Shown one piece after another: positions 11,741 to 23,236 of a DNA stretch of 64,000 bases. The stretch comes from Pomphorhynchus laevis (taxonomy: Eukaryota > Acanthocephala > Palaeacanthocephala > Echinorhynchida > Pomphorhynchidae): contig WNNJ02003021.1 of assembly GCA_012934845.2 (NCBI GenBank), positions 32,753-96,752 on the forward strand, in the 5' to 3' direction. The position numbers were made by a program, and so were the translations under genes. How positions within the stretch are numbered: the stretch's first letter is position 1; each line of letters starts with the position of its first letter. The notes below the pieces were generated by a model. It worked only from the letters and a program-made list of their open reading frames with translations. It was not told the DNA's origin and searched no databases.

Positions 11741-12464
11741 TTAAATAAATAACTTAACAACCACTATAAATAACTAAAAAGACAGTTGTAACTGAAAAAG
11801 ACAGTTGATACATAAATTTATGTTCATTATAAAAAACATGGTGTGCAAAATGTAACATCGGTGCTTCAAAGGAAAACTTGATAATGTAAATTCCAGCTTA
11901 AATAAGTGCAATTAAAGTGGGAGATGGAGCTTTTTCTTTGAATTTGGTCTCAAGCATTGAGGGGACTTTTCTTGTGCCAAAATTAGTCAATTGAGTTTGC
12001 ATACAGATCCTCGAACCATTTGAAAAGCATAATATATTCAATATGTTCTTGAGATGATTCTCAGAACTTTACAAGAAAAGAGTATTATTTAACTCAATTA
12101 AATTTTATAAGGCAAATGTGCGTATATCTTTCTGCACCTTTGACCTAGCTTTGGTTTAAATGGAATACTTCAAGAAGAGATTTTCAGATATTAGGACGAT
12201 GTCTTTTAAGCTTATCCAGGCTTCCGTGAAAATTACAAATATTACGTCATTTCTGTCTGATAACGATGTACAAGACCGGGAAAGGCAATACCACGTAACT
12301 AACCTTCGATTTATCACGATAAGGAATGGTTTTCCTATCCCAATGGCCTTCTGTTCAACGTCATTGGACGATGCTGAATGTCTTGCCAATTCCTCCTGTA
12401 ATCAATTCCTTGGACATAACTTATTATTTACATTATAAGATACTGATTCACTGACGTACCCCAT

Positions 12465-12561
12465 TGCAATAAATGCTATCAATGGGCATTGGGTATCAGG
12501 ATGTAATCTCCCCCGTGCATGTGTGGGATGTGGAACTCCCGAAGTACATTCCGGGAAGTGC
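12465..12561 (+). pseudogene. Zinc knuckle pair of family C ORF1
   Basis: Allowing one frame change, the plus strand encodes C-NK-C-YQWG-H-WVSG-C followed by C-VG-C-GTPEV-H-SGK-C, two nucleic-acid-binding CCHC motifs of the kind in LINE gag-like proteins. The frame change within the first knuckle shows the ORF is broken. Confidence 0.6.
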
Positions 12562-13426
12562 AATGAGCATCCGCACTGTTCGAATTAGGGAGGAGAGCAC
12601 CCATCATGATCGCAGAAATGCAGTGTCTTCAAAAGTTATGAAAAGTAACATTCATGGGCTTCCGCTAAACCGGCCAACTTCGCTGATGCTTGTTCTTCTA
12701 ACAATAGAATTGCAGACTTAGATATTTTAAAGCTTATTGATGCCAAGCAGCATCTATGAAAAAATGCAAGCATTAATTCAATACTTAATGTCCAAGTTTG
12801 AATAGTTATGAAATCCACCTACAACAACAGCTAAGACCACAACTAAAAAAGCCCCCCCCCTTTCTAAGAAACGTAATGTCTCAATTCAAAGCCTATCCTC
12901 GTTCAAACTGGCAAGGAAAGATAAAGTTTAGGAAGTGGCAGCCACCTCAACGGGAAATGAAAAAATTTCCGTGGGCAAGTGGATCTACCTATTGTGACCG
13001 GTTGTGGTAAGGGCAACCTTCAGCCTATGCTTCCAACTAGGGAGGAGGGCGTCCCGCTCCGGTATCACTAACGAAATGAATAGTAATCAAGAACCTTTTT
13101 CACTGAGTATTCTTAAGTAAAATTCGGAAGGTAATTCCGCCCTTAAGCTTCGATCTGGTAGAGATGCAGATGTTATAGTCCTTCAGAAGACGCTGTCTAT
13201 CCGTCTCCCCCAGGACATTACTCGATTTATCACAAAGCATATATTCACCCACTTTACTCCATACATAACCCTGCCACACTTATCTTCTTCTTAGGTCTTA
13301 AAAATGTCTTAATGTTTCCTATTGTCTTATCAATGTATTAATGTATTCTTCTCAAGGTCTAACCTTAGTAAAATGCTCCTTAATGGAATCACTTACATAA
13401 CTATTTTTGTCCAGCCCTTTATTGTT

Positions 13427-13715
13427 TAGATATATCACTTGTTAAGAACGGTAAACGCATCAGCATAGCCAATGTCTACATCCGATCAGAGGAAATTCAC
13501 AAGAGCCGTGACCTTCTGGATGGTATATTAGGTAGCGGCTTAGACATGTTACTTGGTGACTTCAACGACAGAACTGGTCGTTGGATTAATGCAGTAATTC
13601 GCAGAGCCAGGAACGACTATCTTTTACGTAAACCATCACCCCCACTTTTCATTGCTCTACACCAAATTCTCTCATCGACATTCTACTGCTACATAGGATG
13701 TAGTTGTTAAAACCA
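13427..13715 (+). pseudogene. Family C endonuclease relic
   Basis: The reading gives LVKNGKRISIANVYIRS, then LLGDFNDRTGRW, matching the central strand and the GDFN active-site loop of exonuclease-endonuclease-phosphatase domains in non-LTR elements. The histidine-containing end of the domain is not recoverable. Confidence 0.55.
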
Positions 13716-14510
13716 TTCTGCACCGAGCAGTCGCGCCAACATCTACCCACCTCGCTTGACCTAATACGCTGGCGGCTTGAAGAAGATACGTTGCTTAGAA
13801 AAGGGTTTCACTTTGATCCTATTAAAGTGGCATTCTTTCAGATAGCTATCTAACTCTTCCTTAGGATAGGTAATGCGAGCTTGGCCGAATTTAATTCCTA
13901 CCTTTCTTCGCAAGCTACCGAGATCCTTTCGACTACCTATAAAGGTTGCATTTATGGTCCTACTTCAACAAAACTCAAGGTCCTAGTGAAAATGCTACAT
14001 CTTCCCAATCTCTCAGCTTCACTCGGGCAGGTTCTCGAATGAATACTGGAGTTCTATATATAGGCTCAAGCTGAGTAGGGACAGGGCGAGCATTGCTCGT
14101 CTTAGTTCCTTTCGGGCTTCCTTCTGATAGATTTTCAAGAGAGAGAAGTCTGTCCGCTGGCGGGAGATGGCTTCGTGTTGGATTTTACTAGTCCTACATA
14201 AATATGGCGCCACGCTTTATCCCCAACCAATCCCGTCTTGGGGTGACTTCAGGAGCACGGTTCTATCTGGTACAGATATCCTTAATTCATGGGCCCACTT
14301 CCGGGCACATCGAAATCCGTCGCCCTACTTTCTTATCGAGTTTGTCAGCTTTTGACAGCCGATCATATAAAATAAGTGGCCTTCGCAATAATTTTAGCCT
14401 CACAATCCGATGTAACTGACATCAACATCAGCCGTAGAATATTTTTACCTAAGATAAAATCGGTTTAATGTCCCAAAGACATGGTGCTAATTTCGATTTA
14501 AAATTTCATC

Positions 14511-14995
14511 ATCTCCATCTACGAAAAAGCGCTTGAGCGTAGAATCCGCGACCATTTAAGTAGATGTAATTTAATCCCACCGTGTTTTCATGGTTTTGTC
14601 AAAGGTCGATTGGTTCATTTAGCAATTGGTGAAGTACATAAGTTTCGTCAGGATAACAGTCACCAGCTTGCTGTGGCTGTTTTCCTTGACTTTTCTGCTG
14701 CATTTGACCTCATTTCTATTTCCTTTGTTATCTCCTTTGTCAGGTCTATCGGGTTGCCTGCGAGAATTGTTAACAGGGTGGAGATATTACTGTATACCAA
14801 GCGGTTCTACCATAAAGACTAGCATGATGCACGTCAGTTCTTACATATTACAGCTGTGCCTCAAGGCTCTCCACTTTATCCTGTCTTATATCTTGCTGCC
14901 TTCATTGTACTCTTCAAAACATTACAACGCGATCAATATCTAGTGGTATATGCTTATGATACCACAGTTCTGTTTTAAATGACCAGCTACGTCCA
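14511..14995 (+). pseudogene. Family C reverse transcriptase relic
   Basis: The frame 14511-14822 reads YEKALERRIRDHLSRC, CFHGFVKGR, then VAVFLDFSAAFDLI (RT motif A with its Asp) and stops at 14820. After a shift, VPQGSP and YAYDTTVLF follow near 14853-14979. The catalytic box normally has two adjacent acids; here the first is replaced by Tyr, so activity is lost. Confidence 0.6.
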
Positions 14996-15680
14996 TCCAA
15001 TCTTATTTTGAACTCCCCCAAATTGCAGGTGGTCGTATTTAATGGCGTGTTTGCAACAAAAGAAGAAACTTAAGATACTAGCATTTTATGCACTCTCCTT
15101 CATCTTATAGCCTTAACCATTCTCTATCTTCACGAGTCGAGTAAAATATCTGTAGTTCACTATTACGGCGAACTAGTCGTGAAAGTTGACCTGGATAGAC
15201 TTAAACGTACCCTGAAGAGAGCTAGGATGTTCTTGAAACGTGCCCTTTATCTATCATTGAATGAGAAAACGTAAGTACGCTTTTAATGTACTCGGACTAT
15301 CTCGAGATTAGTCTTCTCTAGAGGACGTCCCACAGGGCAAATACTGGTTTCTCAAGCTCTTAATCTCGAGATTACCGTCCATAGTCCGCCTTGACTGGAC
15401 TCTTAGGTGTGTGAGAGACCTGAATTGTTCAGTCAGAGGGCGGCACGCTAGTGCGGCAGGGGGCTCAGATCCCACCGGACTTGAGCCTTGAATTTGAATG
15501 GAGACTGATAGCTTATCTAAGATGAAATTGAAGATTAATAGATTTTTTGGATTGTTTAGTTTTTAAATTGTTTATCTAACAATTGTTTTGTTCATATATC
15601 TTTATATTGTGATCGGTCTATTGCGGTTCGTTACCGGTCGATTGCGGTATTTTGAAATATTGTTTACACATTGATATTTG

Positions 15681-16600
15681 AGTTCAATAAAAATAAATGA
15701 TAAAAATTCAACGCTATATTTCAAGCTTGTGTTATTAGCGTTCACCTTAAATAATCGAAATGTTTAACTGGTAACAATTCATCATTTATTTAACTACTAC
15801 ATCAAAACCTAATTTTACTATTTCTATCATAAAAAAGTTATTGGATTTTATTACCAAATTTATTGGGTTTTATGTAATGCTGAATTCTAGTATATTTTTA
15901 TCTTCTGGATATATTTATATACCTTTTCTATTATTTAGTAATTGTTTCTAAAAGGTTATTAACATTTTTTAAAATATAAAGTAATCGGCTGTAAATTTTT
16001 TTAAATCTTTTATTTATTATAACAATACATTCAGTGTTTATATCGTTCATGTAGATTTTTTTACTTTTATAATGTTCATAAGTAAATTGTTATGACGACC
16101 CACACATTTATAGTTGATGATCAATAAATCTTGTTGGATGTTTAATCCGGTTTTATGTCAAATTTTCCAGACGATAAAGGGTTATTGTGTCATCGACAAA
16201 AATCAATTATATCGCTTTACTGCGGGAACTTCTGCAGTCTTCGTAAAGATTAGCCACTGACATGCGGCTAATTTATAGTGGCTATTAGCTAAATAATTTC
16301 AATTGAAATAATATGACTATCATATGTTCTTTTAGTTTAAGAATCAATAAATAAATCTAAACGCTAAATTACTATCGAAGTTTTTTAGTCCAAATCATAA
16401 TTGACAAGTTTCTTCCTAACATTTATCTTTTACACTTTTTCAGCTTCCTTTTTCCTCTAGAAAGAAGGAAAGTATCTTTTTTAAAATAAAAAAGATGAAC
16501 ATTTTTCTCGAAATAAAAGTTGAAGAGCTGTTTTCATTTCATGATTTAATTTTTAAAATTATTATTAAAATTTTTTTATTGTATCTTTTTTAAAATATAG
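15681..16600. other. Upstream region of SNU13
   Basis: AT-rich with no coding frame. An 8-bp hairpin (TAGCCACT at 16251-16258 facing AGTGGCTA at 16277-16284) stands about 340 bp before the SNU13 start. A non-coding first exon and promoter of SNU13 are expected here but were not located. Confidence 0.35.
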
Positions 16601-16620
16601 TTTTTTATTTTTTTTAATAG
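16601..16620 (+). promoter_or_regulatory. Splice acceptor touching the SNU13 start codon
   Basis: A run of T's with a few A's ends in AATAG immediately before ATG at 16621. This looks like a polypyrimidine tract and 3' splice site, so the coding exon probably starts at or within the initiation codon and an upstream leader exon (or a trans-spliced leader) should exist. Confidence 0.6.
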
Positions 16621-17022
16621 ATGTCGGTAGAAGCAAAAGACGTAAATCCAAAAGCTTATCCGTTGGCGGATGTTAAACTAACAAAATCTATTTTGGAGTT
16701 GGTTAATGAGGCTCAAAATTTCAATCAACTAAAAAAGGGAGCTAACGAAGCAACGAAAACACTGAACAGAGGAACTGCATCTTTAATTGTCTTGGCCGCT
16801 GATACTGTACCTATTGAAATTTTGATGCATCTCCCGCTTCTTTGTGAGGATAAAAATGTACCGTACGTTTTTGTGCAATCCAAACAAGCTCTCGGTCGAG
16901 CCTGTGGTGTCACTCGTCCAGTTATGGCCTGTTCGATTACAACCGGTCCCGGTGGTGGACAAAGCCAACTGGATTCCAAGGTTACAGATGTTCGGAATAA
17001 TGTCGAGAAGCTGCTTATCTAG
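16621..17022 (+). CDS. SNU13: SNU13 / NHP2L1 (15.5K) kink-turn RNA-binding protein
   Basis: The 133-residue product has the L7Ae/NHP2 fold. It binds kink-turns in U4 snRNA and box C/D snoRNAs in the nucleus and seeds assembly of the U4/U6.U5 tri-snRNP and of C/D snoRNPs. Landmarks are [10 protein letters not shown] near residues 8-17, the RNA-contact segment [13 protein letters not shown] at 39-51 (Asn42, Glu43 and Lys46 correspond to the K-turn contacts of the human protein), [16 protein letters not shown] at 70-85, and [15 protein letters not shown] at 87-101. The usual length is 125-130; the extra residues are a glycine-rich GPGGG insert at 109-113 in the C-terminal loop. The coding part has no intron. 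It ends in TAG. Substitutions such as [15 protein letters not shown] suggest a fast-evolving lineage but keep the fold. Confidence 0.95.
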   Translation: MSVEAKDVNPKAYPLADVKLTKSILELVNEAQNFNQLKKGANEATKTLNRGTASLIVLAADTVPIEILMHLPLLCEDKNVPYVFVQSKQALGRACGVTRPVMACSITTGPGGGQSQLDSKVTDVRNNVEKLLI

Positions 17023-17298
17023 TTCGCCGGCTAATGATGTCGTTAAAATTGCTTAGCTATTTCAAATCTACATTGTATAATGAAAATGATCGTTGCTTAT
17101 GCACTCTCTAAAAATATTTAATACTGGTTTTTTAAACTACTTTGTACCATTACACGTAAATGATTTCGGCCGAAACTGATTGTCTAATCCAACCATTTTC
17201 AATTTAGAATGTACTTTTTTTAGAAAAATGTCATAAATTTGAAATAATTAAAACTATTGCTATAAACTATTGTTATAGACTCTTAACAACCCACTATG
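17023..17298 (+). other. SNU13 3' region
   Basis: Non-coding. An ATTAAA-type signal occurs near 17247. The next element insertion starts at 17299, so the native 3' UTR must end before it or read into it. Confidence 0.4.
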
Positions 17299-17715
17299 AG
17301 AGCTAGTTGGGCTCTGAAACGGGCCCAACATCTGTCGTTGATGGGAAAACTCAAGTGCGCCTTTGGGGTACTTGGGCTATCTCGGGATTAGACTTCTTCT
17401 CTAGAGGACGTCCCCCAGAGCAAAGACTAAGGTTTCTTAAGCTCCTCATCTCCCGCTTACCCATCATAGTTCGCGCCGACTGGACTCTTCGGGGGGGGGT
17501 GAAAGACCCCGGGTGGTTTAGTCGGAAAGCGGCGTGCTGGATCGGTTGGAGGGCTCAGATCCCTTTGGATTTGGGGTCTCTTTGTGTATAGTGTTGGAGA
17601 CTGTCATGTCAAGTTCAAGATGCAGTTCATTTATCTGACATTGACATTATAACTATTTTGTTGTCATTATTTATGTCGTTATGTATTGTTTTTAATAAAA
17701 CCTTTATTATTACAG
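17299..17715 (+). mobile_element. 5'-truncated family C LINE with target-site duplication
   Basis: It shares its sequence with the 3' part of the family C copy near 15190-15560 (LKRAxxLSL, then the GGGCTCAGATCCC region). It ends in AATAAAACC and a short TTATTATTA tail. It is bracketed by CCCACTATG at 17290-17298 and 17716-17724, a 9-bp duplication typical of target-primed insertion. Confidence 0.75.
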
Positions 17716-17886
17716 CCCACTATGTGGCTTGAAGGCTATACTAATCTTGATTTTTACTCTCTAAAATATGGAAATTTATTTTCGCAATGCATATAAAAAA
17801 TTTTGGTGTCTAATAAACATACTATTATTCCTGTCAGTTCCGCTCGCTACGCTCGCGGATTCAGCTCAATCTATCGATAAAAGGTC

Positions 17887-19206
17887 ATGCCTAAAAAGCG
17901 CGATCTCAGATCCCTGTTCCTGATCAAGAATCTTCCACATCAGAATGCAATGATGGTTATACCAGCTTTGAAGTTGGATGCGATTCCAAAGATTGCGATG
18001 TATGGACACTTGTTCGTGTTAAAATATCCGACCACTCGGTGTATAAACGTAAACATTTCACTTGCGGTTTTTGTACATCAGTACGACTACTACAGTTATC
18101 CTGCTCATCTACTCCTGTATCACACGACCACTCAGACCAATGCTGTTTTAGATGTTTCGCTCGCATCAACACTTTACTTCGCAGCATATAATCCCATTAT
18201 TGAACCTACTCTCTCACACACTCCTCGTTCAACTACGTACCAAACTTCCATTAATCTTTCTCATTCTAACAATGCTAACGGTAAAGCTTTTCATCTCGTA
18301 CCTCCTCTTTCCTATTCCTTCCCTAATCTAAATAAATCTCAAACTTCTTTATTCTCCTCACGTACTCCTTACTCGACCTCCCCTGTATCACCTCTCAATA
18401 ATTTACACCCTTCCATCAAAATCATTTCCAGTAACATTTCCGATCAACTGATTCAACACTCCATTCCTGTCACTCATGCCCCAACCTATTTTAATTCTCC
18501 TTACTCTACCTCCCACGTAACACTTCCAAATAATTTACATCCTTCATTTAAAATCATATCCAGTCACATCTCTGATCAACCGATTCAACACCCCGCTCCT
18601 GTCACACTTGCTCCAACCAATATTAATTCTTTATCAAGCACCCCTGTCATTTCCACTTCTATCTGCTCATCTACCTCGACTCCTACCAGCTCTGTCCGTC
18701 CACCACTTCCACGAAATCGTTTTCCTTCGCGCGATCGCTGTATAATCATATCAAACTTAAAGCTTTCCGAATCTGCTTCTCCACAATCTCGCCTCGATGA
18801 TGTATCTGCTTTCAGGTATATCCTAGCAACCATTCTTCCTGATGATAACCCATCACTCTTCAATAATATTGCTCCTGTATCCTTTATTCGTTTAAACAAA
18901 TCCACTAAATCCAATCATCTCAGTCCTCCACTCTTAAAAATCGTTTTCCGACATAGTTCACATGCCTCTTCGGTACTCTCCCAACGTTTTAAACTTTTTA
19001 CCACTTCATCTACTTGCCGTATCTTTCCTGACCGCTCCCCTTCTGATATTGCCCAGCTCAATTTAGCTCGCATTGAAAAACATCGACGTGAAACAAACGG
19101 CGAGTCATCCTTATCTATACGTAAAATCAACGGAAATTTTCACGTTCTTCACACAAGGCCAAAAATTCGATGGCGTCCCATCTCTCCCCCTTATCTTCTT
19201 CGCTAG
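17887..19206 (+). pseudogene. Family A ORF1: PHD-like finger and proline/serine-rich protein
   Basis: The ATG at 17887 (MPKKRDLRS) opens a 439-codon frame. The finger itself is read one frame over at about 17955-18070: a Cys, then VGCDSKDCDVW, then FTCGFC, the Cys-spacing and Trp of PHD-type fingers found in ORF1 of CR1-like elements. Downstream is a low-complexity region rich in S, T, P and N, then a conserved block DVSAFRYIL and PSDIAQLNLARI. ORF1 proteins bind element RNA. It overlaps the ORF2 start by 37 nt. The frame shifts near 17930 and 18180 are lesions. Confidence 0.6.
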
Positions 19207-20298
19207 TCGATCTCGCTCCTAAGCATACTTTTCGTCTTAGTCTATTCAATACTCGCTCCATTCTTCATAAAGCTGATATGCTTCTCGATATCTTTGATCA
19301 ATTATCTATCGATATTCTCTGACTCCGACGATCTTGCTATTCGTCGTCTATGTCGCTCTGGTTGTTCTCTAGTTGAATCAGCTCGTCAAATTACATCTCA
19401 TACATCTACTGCGTCTAACCATGGCGGTATTGTTGCCATTGCTCGTCACCCAATGTCTTTACGTAAAATCAACGTTAACATCCGTTACACTTCGTTCGAA
19501 TTACTCATATGCAGATTATCAACGCCTTTCCCTCTGGAACTTGTGATTGTATACCGTCCAGGTTCAGTTGCCCCATCACGTATCTTCTTTAACGACCTTG
19601 CAGATCTAATGTCTCACTGTTCATTGTCTTATACTCCTTCTTTTGTTCTCGGTGACTTTAACATTCGTCTTGATCGCCCGTCTGACTCTGACTCTATCAC
19701 TTTAACTAATCTTTTTTCTGATTTTAACTATAAATTACTTTCAACAAGCCCAACTCATATTCTCGGCGGTGCTCTCGACATCATTGCTGTTCCTAACTGC
19801 TTCAATGACTATACCTCCTTGTCAATTACTGATCCTGGTTTGTCCGATCATTTCCTTGTCACTCTTACTCTTACTCGTCCCCATCCTCCTTCTCCGCCTT
19901 TACCTTTATCTACACCAAGTCGACCCTGGAAGCTTCTCGATATCCCTGTTCTCTGCACAGCCTTACTCAATTCTTCACTCTTTTCACTTCCTCTTAACTA
20001 TCTCTCTCCCGATGATCTCTGCATTCTGTTTGATTCTGAACTTACGTCGATCCTCAATAACCTTCTGCCTAGTCGACTTCGACGTTCCCAGCGCTTGCGC
20101 CATGTTCCCTGGTTCGATTCTGACTGTAGTCTTTCTAAGCGTCGACTCCGTCACTCTTTTCGTATGTATAAACGCTTTCTTAAACGTTCACCCAACTCAC
20201 TCCCTCAAAATCTTCGTGATTCCTACTTTTCTCAACGCCGTTCACATATCATTCTTATACGTACTAAACGTACTCTCTTTTGGCGAAATCAACTCTAG
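19170..20298 (+). pseudogene. Family A ORF2 endonuclease domain
   Basis: ORF2 starts at ATG 19170 (MASHLSPLSSS) and reads FNTRSILHKADMLLDIFDQL, the N-terminal Asn strand of apurinic-type endonucleases, to a stop at 19319-19321. The rest is in the frame 19294-20298: VIYRPGS, VLGDFNIRL (Asp and Asn of the active site), and GLSDHFLVTLTL (the SDH catalytic His). It nicks target DNA to prime reverse transcription. The frame change at about 19319 removes the usual Glu (ETW) segment from a continuous reading. Confidence 0.75.
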
Positions 20299-20321
20299 TC
20301 ATCTTCCAACTCTAAATCTCA

Positions 20322-22051
20322 TTGGAAAATCTTAAACTCAATTCTTTCACGATCATCTACCCTTGTAATATAAATCCTGATGAATTTTCTTCTTATCTAC
20401 AAACTAAGCTATCTAATTTACTTTCCCTACTACCCATAGCCCCCTTGTACCCACTCTTCTCTTTAAATACTTCCTCCCAGAACTATTCCACCTTCTTCCC
20501 GTTTCGTCTGATGAAGTTTCTTCGGTTCTGCTGTCATTACCTAATAAAACCTCTCCTTCTGACCCAATTCCCACTCACTTGCTTAAAAATATCTGCTCCT
20601 TTATCTTACCCTTCCTAACCACATTGTTCAACTCGTCCATCCGTAGCCGTACATTTCCTTCCATCTGGAAATGCGTCACTGTTCGTCCTCTCATCAAAAA
20701 GCAATCTCTCGACTCCTCACTACCATCTTCGTACCGTCCAATCTCACTTCTCCCAACCCTCTCTAAACTCCTTGAGCGTCTCGTTCTCAAGCAAGTTAAT
20801 ATATATCTCTTTTCCTCTAACTTATTTCCTCCCTTCCAAGCCGCTTTTCGCTCTAATTACTCTACCGAAATTGCATGTCTTAAAGTTTATAACGACTTAC
20901 TCATATCGCGCGATCATAAATTATGTAGTGTCATAGTTTCTCTTGATCTATCGTCTGCTTTTGACATCGTCGATCACTCGATTCTTCTCAATCGCCTTCG
21001 TCATGATTATGGCTTCTCTTTACCCACTGTATCATGGTTTTCTTCATATCTATCAAACCGTACATTTCGCGTATATTCTAACTCTTCTCTCTCCCATCCT
21101 TCGTCCATTCCGTCCGGTGTTCCACAAGGCTCCGTATTAGGCCCTATATTTTTCTCTCTTCTTCTTGGTGATTTGTCTTCGATTTCTCAAATTTAACTTC
21201 CATGTTATGCAATATGCTGACGACATTCTCATCTATTCTCATGCACCTGTTTATCGTATTCACGATCTTAGTGTTTCCGCTTCGGACTGTCTTGTCTCAA
21301 TTTCCAATCATCTTTCTTCCCTTCGCCTTTCTCTGAATCCTGATAAATCCAAAATTATGTGGATCCTACCTCGACGCCTCGGCTTCGAACCTCCCTCCGT
21401 ATCATTAAATTCTACAATTATTCCTATCGTTGATAATCTCGTTTTCCTAGGCTTCCATTTTGACAACCGACTTTCACTTAAACCTTTCGTTAGAGATAAA
21501 GTACGCTCATCTACCTTGATACTCCGCAACCTCCGTCAAGTTCGTAGATTGATCGATTTCCCTTCTTGTATGACTCTCATATCATCTCTCCTTTTTTCTA
21601 GACTCGATTATTGTCTTAGTCTATTTTCCAACTCACCTAAATCCACTCTTATTCCCCTACAACGCATCGTCAATGCAGCTGTCCGAATTCTCCTCCGTCT
21701 TCGTCGTTTGATCACACATCCTACCATCTTGCTTCTCTCGATTTGCCTACAATTTATTGTCGTGTTCAAATTCGTCTTCTTATCGTTGCTTTCCGCCTTG
21801 TAACTTTTCATACCCCTTCATTTCTCAACCTTCCTTTTCTTGATAATTCTCGTCCTGTTTACTGTTCCTTGCGTTCCTGTAATTCCCTTCTTTTACATGT
21901 CCCAAACTACTCTACCTCCTTTGGACTCCGCTCCTTCCTGATGGCTGATCCTCTATCGTGGAATCATTTGCCCATTCATATACGCCAATCAACTTCCCTG
22001 CAGTGCTTCAAACGACAAATCCGATCCCATTTTAACAATTTATCTGCTTGA
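20322..22051 (+). pseudogene. Family A ORF2 reverse transcriptase and C-terminal domain
   Basis: The pieces 20322-20618, 20579-21196, 21165-21803 and 21743-22051 together give a full RT: LLSLPNKTSP, WKCVTVRPLIKKQSLDSS, YRPISLLPTLSKLLER, FQAAFRSNYSTEIA, IVSLDLSSAFDIVDHS (motif A), SGVPQGSVLGP (motif B), MQYADDILIYSH (motif C, both Asp present), LNPDKSKIMW (motif D) and the long C-terminal domain ending in the conserved LRSFLMADPLSWNHLP block. Three frame changes separate the pieces. Confidence 0.85.
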
Positions 22052-22125
22052 CTTTTTCCTTTTTGCTTGTGGACTTGTAAGCGTACAGCTTGTACGCATT
22101 TGCCACATTAAATAAATTTATATTA

Positions 22126-23236
22126 TTATATAATCTTTTAAATTTCCGTGGGTAAGATCTCGAATATTTGATAAATATGTAAGCATACTCTGCTCTGATT
22201 TGTTTTAGATATCCTTGAAACTGACGGTGGTTTAGTTCCATTGTAATTGATTCCCATTCGAATCAAATACACCGAATTCTGCCAAAATATCAAATTCAAA
22301 CTATCTTATACGCGATTAATTTTTCTAGCTCGTAACTTGCATAAGTAGTTCGATCTATCTATTAACATTTTTAATGAAAAAGGATGATCGCTTTATCAAA
22401 TTATTTATCAACATTAATTTATTCATGATTTTCTCACGATAAAATCATTTTAATGATAATGAGATTCGTAGTACCAGTTAATATTTAAAACTTCACGGCA
22501 ATGATTTATTGACAAATTAATTTAAATATATTAAATTGATGCTCAATAAAAATAAATTAATTCTCATTTATTAATGATCAATAAATAAATTGTATTTAGC
22601 ATCTCCGAAATGCTCAAATAGCAAATTGTTCAGCCATCGTTAAAATTTCAGCATTACAAATCGAATGTTTGTATATTTCTACGTAAAAGAGATAAGTAAA
22701 ACCGATAATAGTATGGCTATCAAAATGAAGAAATAAAATGCAATGAAAATATAATTAAAATATTAAAAGCTGTATATCAGACTGAAGAAATTGGATATAA
22801 TTAAAAGAAATCCAAGGCCATATATCAGTATTAAATATATTATAGCTTTTCAAGTTGTGCCCAAAAATAAAGATTAAATAATAATAACAATAGAAATAAA
22901 ATTTACAAATTGATTATTAGTAGAAGCTTAAATACATCAAAGATAAACATTTGGAAAGATCAAACTATACAGATGGTTGTGCTTGATGACATTTGATCAT
23001 TTAGTCAAGGATAGTGTAGTTTGGCTAATACAATTTCGACAAATTATGAATTGACAGAGTATCGTCACTTGTTCATACAATTGCGACAAATCATTAGTTG
23101 ATAGAATATCAATTACCATGCAATCGAGACAAGCTATCAGTTGATTGAATACATCAGCGAATCGAACGTTTGCAAGAATTGATATTTTACCGAGAGTACG
23201 GCAGGAGATGTGTGTAGTCATTTGTACACAAAGTAT
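22126..23236. other. AT-rich spacer
   Basis: No convincing gene, RNA or repeat unit is seen. Short frames here have no recognisable motif. Confidence 0.4.

Larger units (their letters stand above)
12150..15680 (+). mobile_element. Decayed non-LTR element with gag-like ORF1 (family C)
   Basis: The parts in order are: a gag-like segment at 12160-12438 (ITIRNGFPIPMAFC); CCHC zinc knuckles at 12465-12561; an endonuclease remnant at 13427-13715 with ANVYIRS and GDFNDRTGRW; an RT remnant at 14511-14990 with FVKGR, FLDFSAAFD, VPQGSP and YAYDTTVLF; and a 3' part shared with 17299-17715. Zinc-knuckle ORF1 plus apurinic-type endonuclease plus RT is the layout of the I/Jockey/R1 group. Stops and shifts are frequent, and the second Asp of the RT box is disturbed (YAYD), so it is dead. 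Confidence 0.65.
17826..22125 (+). mobile_element. Near full-length CR1/Rex1-like LINE (family A)
   Basis: This is the most complete copy. It has a 5' UTR with one 20-bp unit (17827-17839) and a GC-rich palindromic stretch (CCGCTCGCTACGCTCGCGG), ORF1 from ATG 17887, ORF2 from ATG 19170 (endonuclease, then RT), and a 3' UTR with hairpin GCGTACA-GCT-TGTACGC at about 22080-22096 plus the TTTGCCACATTAAATAAAT end. About 4.3 kb is normal for CR1-like elements. Several frameshifts (near 17930, 18180, 19319, 20300, 21195 and 21740) make it inactive. The RT blocks (LDLSSAFDIVDHS, VPQGSVLGP, QYADDILIY) place it in the CR1/Rex1 group. Confidence 0.85.

Noticed and set aside
17307-17591. 94-codon plus-strand frame behind SNU13
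   Set aside because: It lies within the 5'-truncated family C tail with target duplications; the matching part at 15190 uses another frame.
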